Shown here one piece after another: positions 38,701 to 50,750 of a stretch of DNA of 64,000 bases. Positions within the stretch are counted from its first letter, which is position 1; each line of letters starts with the position of its first letter. The notes under the pieces were generated by a model, which saw only the letters and a program-made list of their open reading frames with translations, ran no database searches and was not told where the DNA came from. The stretch comes from Heracleum sosnowskyi (taxonomy: Eukaryota > Streptophyta > Magnoliopsida > Apiales > Apiaceae): positions 129,010,998-129,074,997 of the forward strand of contig CM061240.1 of assembly GCA_030848705.1 (NCBI GenBank). Reading direction: 5' to 3'. A program made the translations under genes and the position numbers.

Positions 38701-38960
38701 AAATCATAAAAACCCTAACTTAATCACTTAAATCAACAAACCCCAATCAATTACAACAAATCAAAAACCCTAAAACCAAAATCAAACCAATTACCTTCCC
38801 TGGACTCCAAACCCGGACCAATCCGGAGCCCCGAACCCGGCTCCGAATGCAGCAAAAACGGATCATTTCGATGATCGCCGTTATTATAAACCCTAGGCAC
38901 CACCATCTGTTGTTGCTGCTGCAATTGCAGCTGTCGCAGATCGTTTTGAACCGATAACAT
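29750..38960 (-). CDS. SEC: O-GlcNAc transferase SECRET AGENT, 28 exons, 982 residues
   Basis: Exons (high to low): 38795-38960, 37023-37168, 36842-36940, 36712-36762, 36436-36552, 36301-36357, 35985-36104, 35354-35416, 35194-35272, 34873-34982, 34719-34772, 34565-34632, 34364-34466, 33947-34149, 33741-33837, 33201-33272, 33004-33080, 32795-32911, 32598-32682, 32340-32507, 31881-31991, 31706-31792, 31447-31574, 31280-31362, 30984-31089, 30742-30888, 30457-30577, 29750-29863. All phases join and every intron is GT-AG. The enzyme moves GlcNAc from UDP-GlcNAc to Ser/Thr of nuclear and cytosolic proteins. After a Gln-rich N-terminus, TPR repeats fill about residues 60-510 (NFADAWSNLASAYMRKGR). 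The GT41 catalytic part follows: His609 in DFGNHP, Lys784 in NQLYKIDP and the UDP-binding HTTGTDVLWAG near 862. Arabidopsis SEC is of similar length (977). The neighbouring transposons have not entered it. No mutation that would inactivate it is seen. Confidence 0.95.
37440..37990. repeat. Tandem repeat in SEC intron 1, about 143-bp unit, four copies
   Basis: Four diverged units beginning near 37463, 37607, 37747 and 37888 share AACTTCCAAGGARCATGTA, TCTAGTGTCCGATTTTCCAAG and GGGGTATCTCCAAGATTA. They lie in the 1.6-kb first intron of SEC and contain no ORF. Confidence 0.8.
38330..38745. repeat. Minisatellite in SEC intron 1, 37-42 bp units
   Basis: About ten units of the form AACCCTAACTTTACCACTT, then AAATCAACCAAAAAATCATA. 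The AAACCCTAA word recalls the plant telobox/telomere repeat unit, but it is embedded in a longer unit. It sits just inside the first intron, within 200-600 bp of the start codon. Confidence 0.75.
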
Positions 38961-41900
38961 CCTTCAATTCACTAGTGATAAATATATAATTATAGATACA
39001 ACTAATTTGTATGTATAGGTGGACTTATAATTGCGGAAAATGGAGAAGATTACGGAACGAGAAGATGGTGAGTGAATTTTGTCATATAAATTCAAGATTT
39101 ATTCGAGAAAAAAGCGAAATGATTCTATATATACACACACATTTTTGTATGTCTATATGGAAGTTTTAGAGAGAGGTTGGTGTGTTTCTTTGTTTGTGAA
39201 ATGCTGTGATATGGAAATTCATTTTTGGATACCTTTTTTATCACGCGTTTGATCATCGTTGTGGAATATTATATTTATTAAATTTAATTTAATGTTTACA
39301 CGTGGTGAACTTTTTGATTATTTTAATTAATTATTTTATAATTTTTATATTTTATAGATAATGTTTGGCAAATACTTTAAGGTAGGCTAATATACGATTT
39401 GAAATTTATTTTTGCTTTGTTTATTACTTTTTAATCTCAAATTCTCACTTAAATCTTGACCCCAAAATTCAATAATATTTCAAAAGTAACATTTCCAATT
39501 AAAACTTTATGTATCTTTAATAACCCCCTATGAACTTCATATCAAGATATTGTATATAAAATATTTAAATTTGTGATAATATAAAAAGATCGTGTATGGG
39601 TAGATAATAATAGTCTTGAATCTTGATAGCTAGAAAGTCAAACATATTTTCTGATGTATCTTTTGTTATTTGGGCCTCGCCTGGCTATATGGGCCTTTGC
39701 TCTTTTAATGGTTCGTTCGCTTTAAAAAAAAGGAAATGGCTATATGTCTAATTATTATTTAGGCTTATTTATAAGTTAACTAGCTTATAGCCCGTTTTTT
39801 AATTATTTTTATTATATAATAATTTTAAATAATATATATTTTTAAGCTTTTTAATAATTTTAATAGTATGTGGTTAATGAAATTTTAAATGTAAATTTTA
39901 ATATGTTGATGTTAGAAATCGAATCTTAAAATTCCATATTGAACGACCTTTAATATTATATATTGTTTAAGGTGAGTTTAGCGGAATTTGATATGTAAAA
40001 GAGGTGAGTTAATTGATACTCGGTAGATGATTATTAATGCATATATTACGATTTTGTTTATGTTTATTTAAAATTAATTGATATTAAAGAGTATCAAAAA
40101 AGAGCGGAGTTAAACGAAAAAAAATATGGTTAACCAAATTACAAATTACCCTATATTTTGATTAATATAGTTTAGTGTAGAGTTTTGCAGAATTTGGGTG
40201 TATAGAAGAGGTGAGTTAATTGACATTGGTTACTAACAAATATATTGTAATTTGTTTTTATTTATTTAAAATTAATTAATATTAAAGGATATGAAAAAAT
40301 GAAAGTATTAACAAAAAAGGTAGGAATTAACCAAATTATAAATTATACCGTATTTTCGTTATTATTATTTAATACATAGATATATATATCGTTATCGATG
40401 AGATTCGATATCAAATTCGGAGTCTTGGAACTATTTAATATTAGATTTTATAAGTTGATTAAAATTGAATTTTTAACTTATATTTACATAATTAGAATTT
40501 TAAATATTAGATATTCTTTTTTGACAGAAGATACGATTTCATTAGTGAATTGTATCCAAGTACAATAATCTTCGTTAGCGAGAACTTTCATTCAAAAAAT
40601 CAGGCAATGTGTCCTCGGAAGTTTAGACAATAAAATTTAATGTCCGAAAAATAGAATGCCCACAAATTGAAAGTTACAAATGGTTACAAATGGGAAGGAA
40701 CTGAAACTAGAAAAACTAATAAAAGCTGAAAATAATATATTTAAATACATTGCAAATGATTATTGATTTTTTTAATTTTTAATTATACTTGAATAAAATT
40801 CGTACAGTGTAATTATTTGTTGATTCACAATTGAATCATGTTATTTCAAGATCAATTGAATGTAATCAATTAGATAGACGGATTTCATCTCATTACAACA
40901 TCCAAGATTCAAAGTCTGTCTCCCCTGCTAATTTTAGAGTTTTCAATTTCAGAGGCACTAATTTAATATGCCGGTTTGCCAGAAACTATTCCGTTGAGCT
41001 TCCATTTGTTAGCATAAATGATGAGAAATGAATTATTTCAAAATTTCAACTTTTTTTATTCTTAAATTTGCTAATAATATTACAATTAATATGTTATAGA
41101 TATAATTTGAAAATTACACTTTTTTAAAATTTTTAGAGTTACAAATATTTGATTTAATATATATTGTTAGTGAATCCTTGACCTTTAGTAATACTCTAAA
41201 ATTATGCATTTTACTCTAATTGTATATAAGATATAATAAGGATATAAATAAATATAATTTGTTAATTTATTATTTATAATTTTTAATATTTTTATTTTAT
41301 TATTTATGTTTTAATATATGTTTTTTTGTTAGTAATAAAATAAATTATAAAATATAATGAAATATGAAATTGATGGGATTATGTTGTTGACAGAATTCGA
41401 ACCAGGCATTTTTTAATAACTAATGGTTCTCAGCTTATTTTTTTATAATCTACTATAGTAGTAAAAAAGTTTGGATAATTTAAATTACAAATTACAAAAA
41501 GTCTTTAACATGCTTATAATATTGTAATATAAATATCATATAACCAACAAAATTTAATCATTAAGGCGCAGTTGTACTACAAAAAAGTAAATATCACTGT
41601 ATCTTAAAAAATAAATGAGAACCGTTGAACAATATCAAATAATATTCTATATTTTAATAGATAAATTATTTTTTGTTATCTAATATTAAAAAGTATATTT
41701 GACTAATAATATGATTATATTTAAATACTAAAATGTTTATTTTGATAATTTGAACCAAATATAAATGAGTTTTTTATATCGAATAAAATTCTCATCAATT
41801 TATGGGTAGTTCCAGTTAGATTGTAATTGTTCAACCAAAGATCGAGATATTGATTCATATTAAATCAAAGAATTCAAATTCTGAATCATATAAATTTGAA

Positions 41901-42038
41901 TATACATAAAATATAAATGTTTTGCACAGGGTAAACGCAACCCAGAATAATTTATTCACAAAAGAATCTGTATATATTTAATCCATAATTTTCGTTATCA
42001 CAGTATAATACCATAAAAAATAAAAATTTGTTGAATTT

Positions 42039-42041
<3 letters not shown>

Positions 42042-42076
<35 letters not shown>
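42042..42076. repeat. Dinucleotide (TA)n microsatellite
   Basis: About 35 bp of uninterrupted alternating TA. Confidence 0.9.
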
Positions 42077-42078
<2 letters not shown>

Positions 42079-43221
42079 CAGGAAACGTTGTATCTTAAAA
42101 TAAATAAATGAGAACTGTTGAACATAATATTAAGTAATATTTTATATTTTAATAGATAAATTATTATTTTTCAAAAATGCAATGTTAGAAATTCGTCAAC
42201 AATATATTTAAAAAATCGTAATTTTTAATTATAAATATTAATTAAATTAAATTAAATTAATAATGAATACTAAAAATAAAATTGTGAATTAATAAACTAA
42301 AAAATATTAAAAATATATGTGCATGAGCTATAAGCTCGTATAACAAAAGTAAGTAGGTATAAATTAGCACTTCATCGTGGTTTGAGGGTAAAAATGTAAA
42401 TAACAACGATATTCTACAATCTACATTGAGATTTGCGTATTTATATTCTTTTTTTGCTAATATTTGCACATCAATTTTCATATTTTCCTCAATCGAGCAT
42501 CAGGTGGTCACTTGTAAGCTGCAAGTCTACAACCATCAGGTGTTTACTTTTTTTCTAAAATTTCGTGTACAATTTAGAGGAACCGGACGTGTTCACCCTT
42601 CATGTTAAAGAAATAGATATCCTTTTTTCTTATATTTTCTTGTTTAATACTTCTATGTCGTACATTGAAAGTGATCCTACCTCTCGTAGTACTCTGTTTT
42701 CTAATCTTATTATATAATAAGATATTTTTTAAATTATATTTTTACTAATAATTGTTGAAAACTTTTTAGTATAATTGTATATCTTTTTATATTAATTTTT
42801 TATCTAATATGTCGTAGATGAGAATCGATCCCTAAACTTATGGTAGTACTCTATTATTATCTCTCGTATTCTTATTATTATATATTAGTACATAATATCA
42901 AGATGAAAAAAATTGTGCATTAGTGGGTGTGCTACTATGGGCTGCATCGCATAAACAACAAAAAGGTTAATATGGTATATATACAATATGTTAAATTGTG
43001 CAATGTTAATTGGATGGAGCACATGTTATATTATTATTAAATATGTGTAGCTGTGAGGAGTCGAACCTTAGACCTATGGTAGTAACTAGTACATTCTAAT
43101 TATCCCTCTTACTCTTATTATATATAAGGATATAATTATTCAAGTTTGGAAAAAAATACACAATAACCGTTAAATTATAAAAATAAATCATTTAACCATC
43201 CACTTTTGTAACTATAGAGAT

Positions 43222-43390
43222 TAATCATAATTCCAGCGGAAAATTGAAGAGTGTGTTATACTTTTCGGCAACGGAAAGTGTCGGAATTTGTTCAATTTGT
43301 ACTACATCTGTATAATCATAATTCCGGCGGAAAATTGAAGAGTGTACTATAATTTTCGGCAAGGGAAAGTGTCAAAATTTGTACTACATA
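43222..43390. repeat. Tandem duplication of about 80-90 bp
   Basis: Two copies (43222-43312 and 43313-43390) share TAATCATAATTCCRGCGG, AAAATTGAAGAGTGT and GGAAAGTGTC. No coding potential. Confidence 0.8.
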
Positions 43391-43897
43391 ATAACCACTA
43401 TGAACCCTCTCATTCAATCATTTTCGCTCCTAAAAATCATAAATCGTCTCATCTCTTCAACTCCCGCGATTTTTAAAAAGCAGTAGAAGCCACGCGCGAT
43501 GGCAAAGCAAATACACGCAACACCGTCATAAATGCATCATGTTGTAATCCATCAAAAATTCCAGTAGCAAAACTTGCAAAATATTTCACAGAAAGATCAT
43601 CCAAGGGTTTTTTTTTTTTTTTTTGCTAAATTAATCATTCAAGGCTTTATAGGCACTAACATCACCTTTCCCAGGGATAGAAATCTCTTACACTTACCTT
43701 ATTCCCATTGCACCAATGACTAAAAGATTCAAGCCAACTACTTTAGTTCCCCAAGTATGAAAATGAAATTTTGTTCTTTTTTTACCACGCGTTTGATGCT
43801 CGTTTCAGAATAGTATATTCATTAATTTAATTAAATATTTTACATGGAAATATCGAAGATTATTTTGATTACTTACGTAATGAAATAGGGTAGTAGG

Positions 43898-44599
43898 TGA
43901 AGGGTTTCGAGCACATAAACGCAACGGAAAACGTAAAAATAAATCAAAATTCGAAACCCCTCCGTAGGATCCATGCGAAAACAAAAGATTTAATTCGGAG
44001 ATTAAGAACAAATACCTTAAGAAGCTTTAACAGTTCATTAATGGAAGATTAATGGAGATCCAAAGCTTGTTCAATCACCATGTATTCCGCTCTCGCGATC
44101 TACACTCTACGTTATCCACACGAACGCTTTTCTTGAAGGATTGATGTGTACTAGCACCCGAAAACTGCTTCTTTCTCTATCTCTTTTCTTGCTTTAATAA
44201 GCGGCTAGGGTTTTAATATAAAAACGTTTTTCCACACTAAAATCAGCCCTCTTTTAGAGTTTATATAGAGAGGAAAATAGTTTTCTAATTATAATCCAAT
44301 TATAATAAAATACTAATCCGAAATTCCAATTTATTATTTAATTAAGTCGCACTTAATTAATTAATAATTAATTTCAGAACTAGTTTAAGTAATTCCATTT
44401 TCTATTTAAATAATTAATCAAGTCATACTTAATTAATATTATAAATAGAATAAATTACTTATTTAAATTTAAATTCATAATTTAAATTATTTCTCCTTCA
44501 ATCGTTCTTTGTGTGTGACCCTGTAGGTTATTATTACGTTGGTAACAATTTTAATAACAAATTAAAATTATAAACAATGAGCGGCATCTAGTAATACAT
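43898..44599 (-). repeat. Partial LTR of copia element B, interrupted by E2
   Basis: 702 bp match 59801-60503 with roughly a dozen differences (under 2%). It starts TGAAGGGTTTCG where the other copy has TGAATGGTTTCG, and it stops exactly where the E2 LTR begins (TACAT|TGTTGG). The rest of this LTR is not found on the far side of E2. Confidence 0.88.
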
Positions 44600-45623
44600 T
44601 GTTGGTCCTCGTGTATTGCAGAAGGGGGGGGGGATGAATGCAATACTAATAAAATTCAATCTCAATTTCAACAACCAAAACTAAAATTTAACGTTATCAA
44701 TAATATGTATGCATTCACAAATAGTATGGTCTAAAGACAAGTTTCACAAAATAAATGTTTTTCATTTATTTTGCAAAGTGTTGCTACAACCTCAAAAGAG
44801 AATTCTTGAGCTTCGGTTTTCTTCAAGACACTTACTTGCTTGCGTTACTTCATAGCTAGAATGAATTGATAGTCTAAGTATAAAACTAATCCTATCACTG
44901 TCAACACAGGTTTGTGAAACTGTTGTCATTATCAAGTGGCAGCTTCTTACAAAATGTCTACCCATGTGACTTTCCTAAATTGCTAACATGTCAGATATAC
45001 ATTACAAAGAAAACAACCTATATTTATTCTATTTCCAGCTAAAACAATTCGGCAAATAGAGACTTGACCTTGCTCTTGAATTGATTCGCTTTTGTTTTGT
45101 AGTGCTTGAAGCTTCTGTCGTAGTCTTGCAGACTTGGTGCAGCTTAGGGATACTGCAACACGCCTGTTTCTTGAACATTGAAACTATCACGGGATTTGAC
45201 TGAGAAGATACCTAGAACAAGGATCTTTCTCGAGACAGTTACTTTTGCCGCAAAGCTTGCTGTCACGGGAATGTTCTTTTGGTGACAGTATGAGTTCCCC
45301 GCACAGAGTGTTGTCGAGGTTTCCAAACTTGCTGTCGAGGGCTAAAGTTGCTGTCGCGTAGTCTTCCGCCAATGTTGCTGTCAGAGTGAATATGCTGTCG
45401 TGACTTGAAACATTCTGTCTTCTTGTAATCTTACTGTCATCTAATATGCATTCTTTGAGGCTTGAACACGGCAAGTGAACTTCTTCCAAATTACACAACT
45501 AAAATGACATTGCATACTGATTACAAGAACATACTTTGGTTGTGACAGTATGTTCTACTTAATTAAAAATTAAGTACATACAAGGTTAAGTTGTTTCTAT
45601 GCTATCACCCATAAATCACAACA
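44600..45623 (-). repeat. E2 3' LTR (1024 bp)
   Basis: Bounded by TGTTGG at the left and CACAACA at the right, next to a purine tract. It contains at least six exact TGACAG/CTGTCA words and several CTGTCG variants within 45110-45550, plus a run of G near 44623. There is no second copy in the window. Confidence 0.82.
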
Positions 45624-45640
45624 ATCTCCCCCAATTTGTT
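45624..45640 (-). other. E2 polypurine tract
   Basis: The minus strand reads AACAAATTGGGGGAGAT before the LTR start, the same GGGGGAGAT core as E1. Confidence 0.8.
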
Positions 45641-45715
45641 TTTATGGATAATAACAACAAATTTACAATATATGCTGACAACTTAACTAACAAGATCGGA
45701 ATGGATTAAGAATTT

Positions 45716-48700
45716 TTACTTAGCTTGAGATTTCCTCTTCTGTCTTGCTACATCCTCTCTTTTGAGAGCTTCTACCAAGCAGCCTCTTAGACCTTCTACA
45801 AGAGAGATTTCAGCAGGAGTGACTGCAGCATCTTCTATTTCTTCAATGATCTTCTTGATAGTAGGAGAGATAAGAGAATTAGCATCCCTGAGATTCATCC
45901 ATAGCTCTTGATCATATGGATAGCTTCTGAATTGGAGTTCTTCAAGAATGAGCTTGAATCTACTTCCAGGATTAGCATTGGGAGACATCCTCCTTTGCTT
46001 GTCCAACTTTGAACTTTCTCCTTTTCTCCTTTCCAATATTTCCTCTATCTCATCAGAACAAATCTGCTCCAAGGGATGAATTGATCCAACTACCATATAC
46101 TGAAAATCCTTCAGAATAGTTGTTTTTAGCTTGTGCAAGCTGCAAACGTAGATTTCTTCTTTTAGGTACTTGATTCTTAAGGGATTTTCCAGCATACATG
46201 TTTGATAATTTGGAGCTTCACTTTCTGCCTTGTTGGCAGTCTTGCATCTTTCCAGGAGTTCAGCTTCCTTCTTATCAAGTTCTGACTGATATTGAGAATA
46301 TTGAGAAGAGTCAGGTCTTTTGCTTGGCTTGGGTTGCCCTTCCTGAGTTGGTTGGGTTTTCCCTTCTTCTGTGGGTAAATCATCAAACTCATAGTACCAG
46401 TGATATGGTATAGGAGAAGCTGGTAGATCAGTTAAAATATCAGCATCATCAAAATCTGCAAAATTGTAGTCAAATTTCTGATAGAACTCAGAATCCCTAT
46501 CAGCCTGATATTTCAGAATATGTTCCATGACAGACTCTGGGACATTTTCATAGCTCTCCAACAACTCTACCATTCTTTCCAGGTAGAAGAAGTCAATTCT
46601 CCTTTTATCTATGGTTGTCGTTCTACCACTGGTTGATGTGGCTTCCAGATAGAAGTCCTTATTAACCTTGGCAGATCTTGATTCTTCCCACCACAGAATG
46701 TACTCAGTGACCTCTTGATTTGCATCCAGCTTAACCTCAACACTCTTGATTTCTTTAGATTGCATCTGTTGTATCTTAAGACTGTTAGGAGGTTCTGATT
46801 GAATTGGCATCTTAAGATTTCTGCCAAATCCAGTGGTCTTTTCCTTTCCTGAGTACTTGTGTTTTCCTTTAGGTTTTTGTCTAGAAAACCATGCTTTTGC
46901 TTTAGCTTTCAGTCTTTTGGGCTTGACAGTAGCTTTGGCTTCATCCTTGACAGAACCTTCCTTGACAGTACCTTTGTCGACAGTATCTTCCATGACTGCA
47001 TCTTCTATGACAGTTTCCTTGTCGATAGTATCTTTGGTGATAGCATCTTTTTCTGCATTTATGCAGTCAATAGCACATCTAACAATGATTGCCTCCAAAG
47101 CTTCCAGTATTCTTGGCTCCTCTTCATCTGTTGCATTAGCATCTTTCTTTTCTTGACTAGTAGTTTCTTCATTGCCTTCATTCTGAGATTGAATACCAGT
47201 ATTCCCAGAATTACTTCCACCAGCATTACCTGCATTTCCAGAAGCTTCACCACCTCCAATCTCATCATCATCTTGAAAAGGAATATCATAGAGGCAGCTT
47301 CCACCTTGATCAGCTCTTTTGGCATTGGCTCTAGTGATTAGCTCCTTCACTCTAGCTCACAGTGCATTGTCTCTCAACACCAGCATTTTGTAGATCTCTT
47401 GAACAACATAGACTCTTCCTGGATTGGCATTTGAGCTGAGTATTCCATATAACACTTTCAGAATTGTCTCAGTTTGCATACTGGATGGACTGATCAAATT
47501 CATATAGCTGTTCCTTCTTGTGCCATCCTTTGTAGTAGATCTGTAGAAAACACATGGTGGATTTGTGTAGACTTCAGGTAGCTTCTGTGTGATCATGTTC
47601 TGGATTTGCATATTCAATGTTTCATTGAATGGTGTTTGAGTTGCCTTGATCTTTCCCTTCATAGCACACAACACCTTTGCTGGCAGACTCTGCAATAACT
47701 TCATTGTGATGAAATAAGATATGCCAGAAGTGAAATAGATACTTACAGCCCATATTTTCTCATCATTCACCATTACACTAACACTGATGATTTGATCCTT
47801 TAACAGTTTTGTGGTGTTGGTTGGACTGTTGTTTGGTGCATTCATTGCTTCTTCCACCACACTGCTAAATTCAGTGTCATGATTGTGTAATGTGCTCTCC
47901 CTGTAATTCACCATTATATTATTGGCTTCTTCTTGATCAAACTCAGTACCATTGGACCAAGTATTTCCCTTATGGATGGATTCAGGCAGTTTCCCTTTAC
48001 CTTTCTCAAGCTTGTTTTGTTCCTCCATTTCTCTCCATCTTTTTTGTAGAGCAGTTTCTTGAGTTGCTGAAGTTGGTTCTCTAATTGTCACAGGAGGTAG
48101 AATTGGGTGTCTAGATGCAGGTCTTTTTTGCATTGCATCTTGAGTTGCCTTAGACATTAACACCTTTTCACCGTCCAATTCAACTTCAACAAGATCTTCA
48201 GTTTTATCCTTCGGTTGTCCACTGCTTGGTTTGACTTGCTCCCCCTTTGTTATTGCTTTACTCTTGATTCCAGAAACTTGTTTTGCCCCCCTTTGGTCTT
48301 CACAGATACTGGCTCCCCCTGAGTTCCACCTGATTCCTGAATAGATATTGATTCTGATCTTGTTACCTTCTCCCCCTTAGTTGAGTTGGCAGCTACTAGG
48401 TCAGTAAGGAACTGGATAGAGAGTTGAGTAGCAGCAAAACCATCAACCACCAGTTGAGAGAGAGAGTCCGGTTTGAAGTTCAAAGTTGCACACTGTCCTT
48501 CCAGAGCTTCAATCCTGTTACCAAAATTTGCAGAGGGGCCACCATTCCTTAACCTTCTTGGAGGGGAAGGAAAAGAAAGGGGCTTGGAGGCTATGGGGGT
48601 TCTCACACTCTCAGGGTGTTTTTGAGTGATCTCATCACTCCTCACTGTTTGACTCTCAAGGCCTAATGCCTGAATAGTGTGGGCTCCCTCAAGATCTCTC

Positions 48701-50750
48701 TGGACATGCTCAAGTCTCTCTCCTTTTGCCAGCTCATTTGGCTGCCTCTCATTTTTATGCTCACATCTATTTTCTTTTATCTCTCTTTTCTTATGTACAC
48801 CTTCACTCAACCTAAATGCATGGGTATGAGCAGTACTAACATGCATGGAAGTAGAAGATTTAGAATGTACCTTCAAGAGTTTGACAAAAGGTAGGTCATC
48901 ATCAGAGGCATCCTCAATTGTTACAGCATCAAAATCTGGCTGAGAGGACTAGACAACATCTTTGGCAGGAATGTTACTGTCAGCTGGAGTGTGGACAGCA
49001 GGTTCTGTCATGACAGCATCTTTGGGATGTGGAGTGACAGTGGGTTCTGTGTTGATAGTAGCTTTCTCTCCACCCATGACAGCAGCTGTGTCCAAGACAA
49101 CAACATTTCCAGTGTCTTTGACAGCAACAGAGGCTATGACAGCATCTTCCTGAAGGTAAGATGCTCCTTGGAGTTCAGACAAAGTGTTGGCTGTTTCATT
49201 TTCTGGCAAAATACCACTTTGCCCTTGCTCAATGTTTGGAGGAGTGGTATCCATTTCACTTTGAGAAATGGGTTCTTGTGGACCACCAGATGGGGGCTCA
49301 TCCATGATTGGAGATGGATGATCAAAACCTGAAGGGTTGGGACTGTACCCTTCTCTAGGTTGTGGAGAAGAAACAAAAGAATGTATAGGGAAGGAAGAAG
49401 GTGAAAGTGTAGCAGAGAGTGGGGGCTGATTCACAGGAGAAACATGTGAACCATCAATAGGAATAGAGAAATCCTCACTGTGCCCTAACTCATTGTGTGT
49501 TTCTGCAAGTGGGGGTTCCTCAGGTTGTGAACCATGAGTTTGTGCAGACTCTGTACAGGGTGTCTTGGGAGACATGCCAATTTCAATAGATGCACCTTGT
49601 TGAGAAGACACATCTAGGGAGGTGTTTGAATCCCTTTCAGTAACCACAGTTTGTTGAGAAACTGCATCTTGGCTAATAGTGGTTTTGGTCCTCCTAGCTC
49701 TCTTCTTCTTAGGCTCAGGGGAAACCACTGGGGGTTCTGTTTGACTACCTTCCTTATTTGCTGCACTAGATACAGTGTCTCCCTCTTGACTAACAGAGCT
49801 ACCACCAACATCAGCTTCTAAGGGTCGTTTCCTGGATTCTTGCAAGGCTTCTCTTTGGGCTTTGGGAAGTCTAGAGAGCCTAGGCTGAGTGTATGGTGTT
49901 GAATGTGGGTTAACTGAATTTGGGTCTAATTCAGTTTCATTCGCACGAGTGAAAGAGCCATAACCAGAGGGTAATGGAAAATCAAGGTTGGACACTTGAT
50001 CAACCATGTGCTGAGTGAAACAAAGTGGAATATGTGCATTGAGATTCTGTGATGATAATAGGGTGTGTGTGTTCTTTTACAAAACAGAGCAAGCCTCTAA
50101 ACGAGGGGCATCATTATTAAAATCACAGAATGAGTTGATGCACAATATAAGAAAGCGAGGGTAGATTGATACCTTCTTACCTATGGCAACCCTGAGGTGT
50201 GCCATGAGGAGAGCTCCAACATTCACCTTGTATCCATGGACAAGAGAATGTGTCAGTTTCTTGATGTAGGAGGGTATTCCATTCCAGACAGTGGACTTGG
50301 TAGAGAACACCTTGACCATCACATCAAAGATCATACTCCACTCATTTCACCAGACGGATACCATTTGGTTGTTCCCTCTTCGAGAATAGGGCCTGCATAC
50401 CCAATCTTCAAGAAAAGCTTCTTGAGAGTGTCATCATTAGCAAGGTTAGCAAAATTGTGGCCTTCTTAAAGTGTAATTCCAAGAGCAATGTTGATGACCT
50501 CAGCTGTAAGAATGTAGTGTTGCCCATGGAGTGTGAATCGAATAGATGGGTTTTCACCCTCTGTTTGAGCAACAACAGTTTGCCAAAATGCCTCAATTCT
50601 GTCTAAGTCGAGAATGGGTGTTGAGGTAATGGCAGAACCAAGATAGGACTTGTTCAAGAAAAACACTAGTCCTTTGAAACCTTCACCAGCATCATTTGGG
50701 GAAAGGATGCCAGCAAAGTTTGTTTGAGAGAGAGTCTGTTTGGGGGCCAT
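45716..50750 (-). pseudogene. E2 third ORF, about 1680 codons, broken
   Basis: Successive open stretches (50750-50466, 50334-50077, 50007-48949, 48876-48250, 48178-47357, 47350-45716) read as one decayed ORF starting MAPKQTLSQTNF. At least two breaks are single in-frame stops (TAG near 48949, TGA near 47357); others are frameshifts (near 50340 and 48250). The first 230 residues align with the E1 third ORF: IEAFWQT with IKSFWQT, NPSIRF with SPSIIF, IGYAGP with IGYSGP, and W-x-x-IP followed by YG or GY. The centre is Pro/Ser/Glu-rich with repeats such as TVDKGTVKEG, encoded by motif-bearing DNA. No membrane segment is visible. A TATA-like TATTTATC lies at 50851-50858, about 100 bp before the ATG. 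Function unknown. Confidence 0.75.

Larger units (their letters stand above)
38961..43897. other. SEC 5' flank and gene-poor AT-rich DNA
   Basis: From 38961 to about 39250 is the SEC leader and promoter region. Beyond it I see no credible gene. Small repeats: an alternating TA run at 42042-42076; a pair of related 80-bp segments at 41597-41675 and 42088-42170; phrases like CCTATGGTAGTACTCTA-TTATTATA that recur near 42690, 42840 and 43080 and may be old MITE or SINE debris; and a tandem duplication at 43222-43390. Confidence 0.5.

Noticed and set aside
39760..40380. Helitron-like fragment suggested by CTAGCTTATAGCCCG
   Set aside because: No convincing 3' hairpin with CTRR end or insertion between A and T was found.
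40831..41031. 66-codon ORF on the plus strand
   Set aside because: No motif, no promoter context and AT-rich surroundings; the length is expected by chance.
45144..45498. ORFs of 60-103 codons inside the E2 LTR
   Set aside because: They are readings across CTGTC-rich LTR sequence and share no known protein features.
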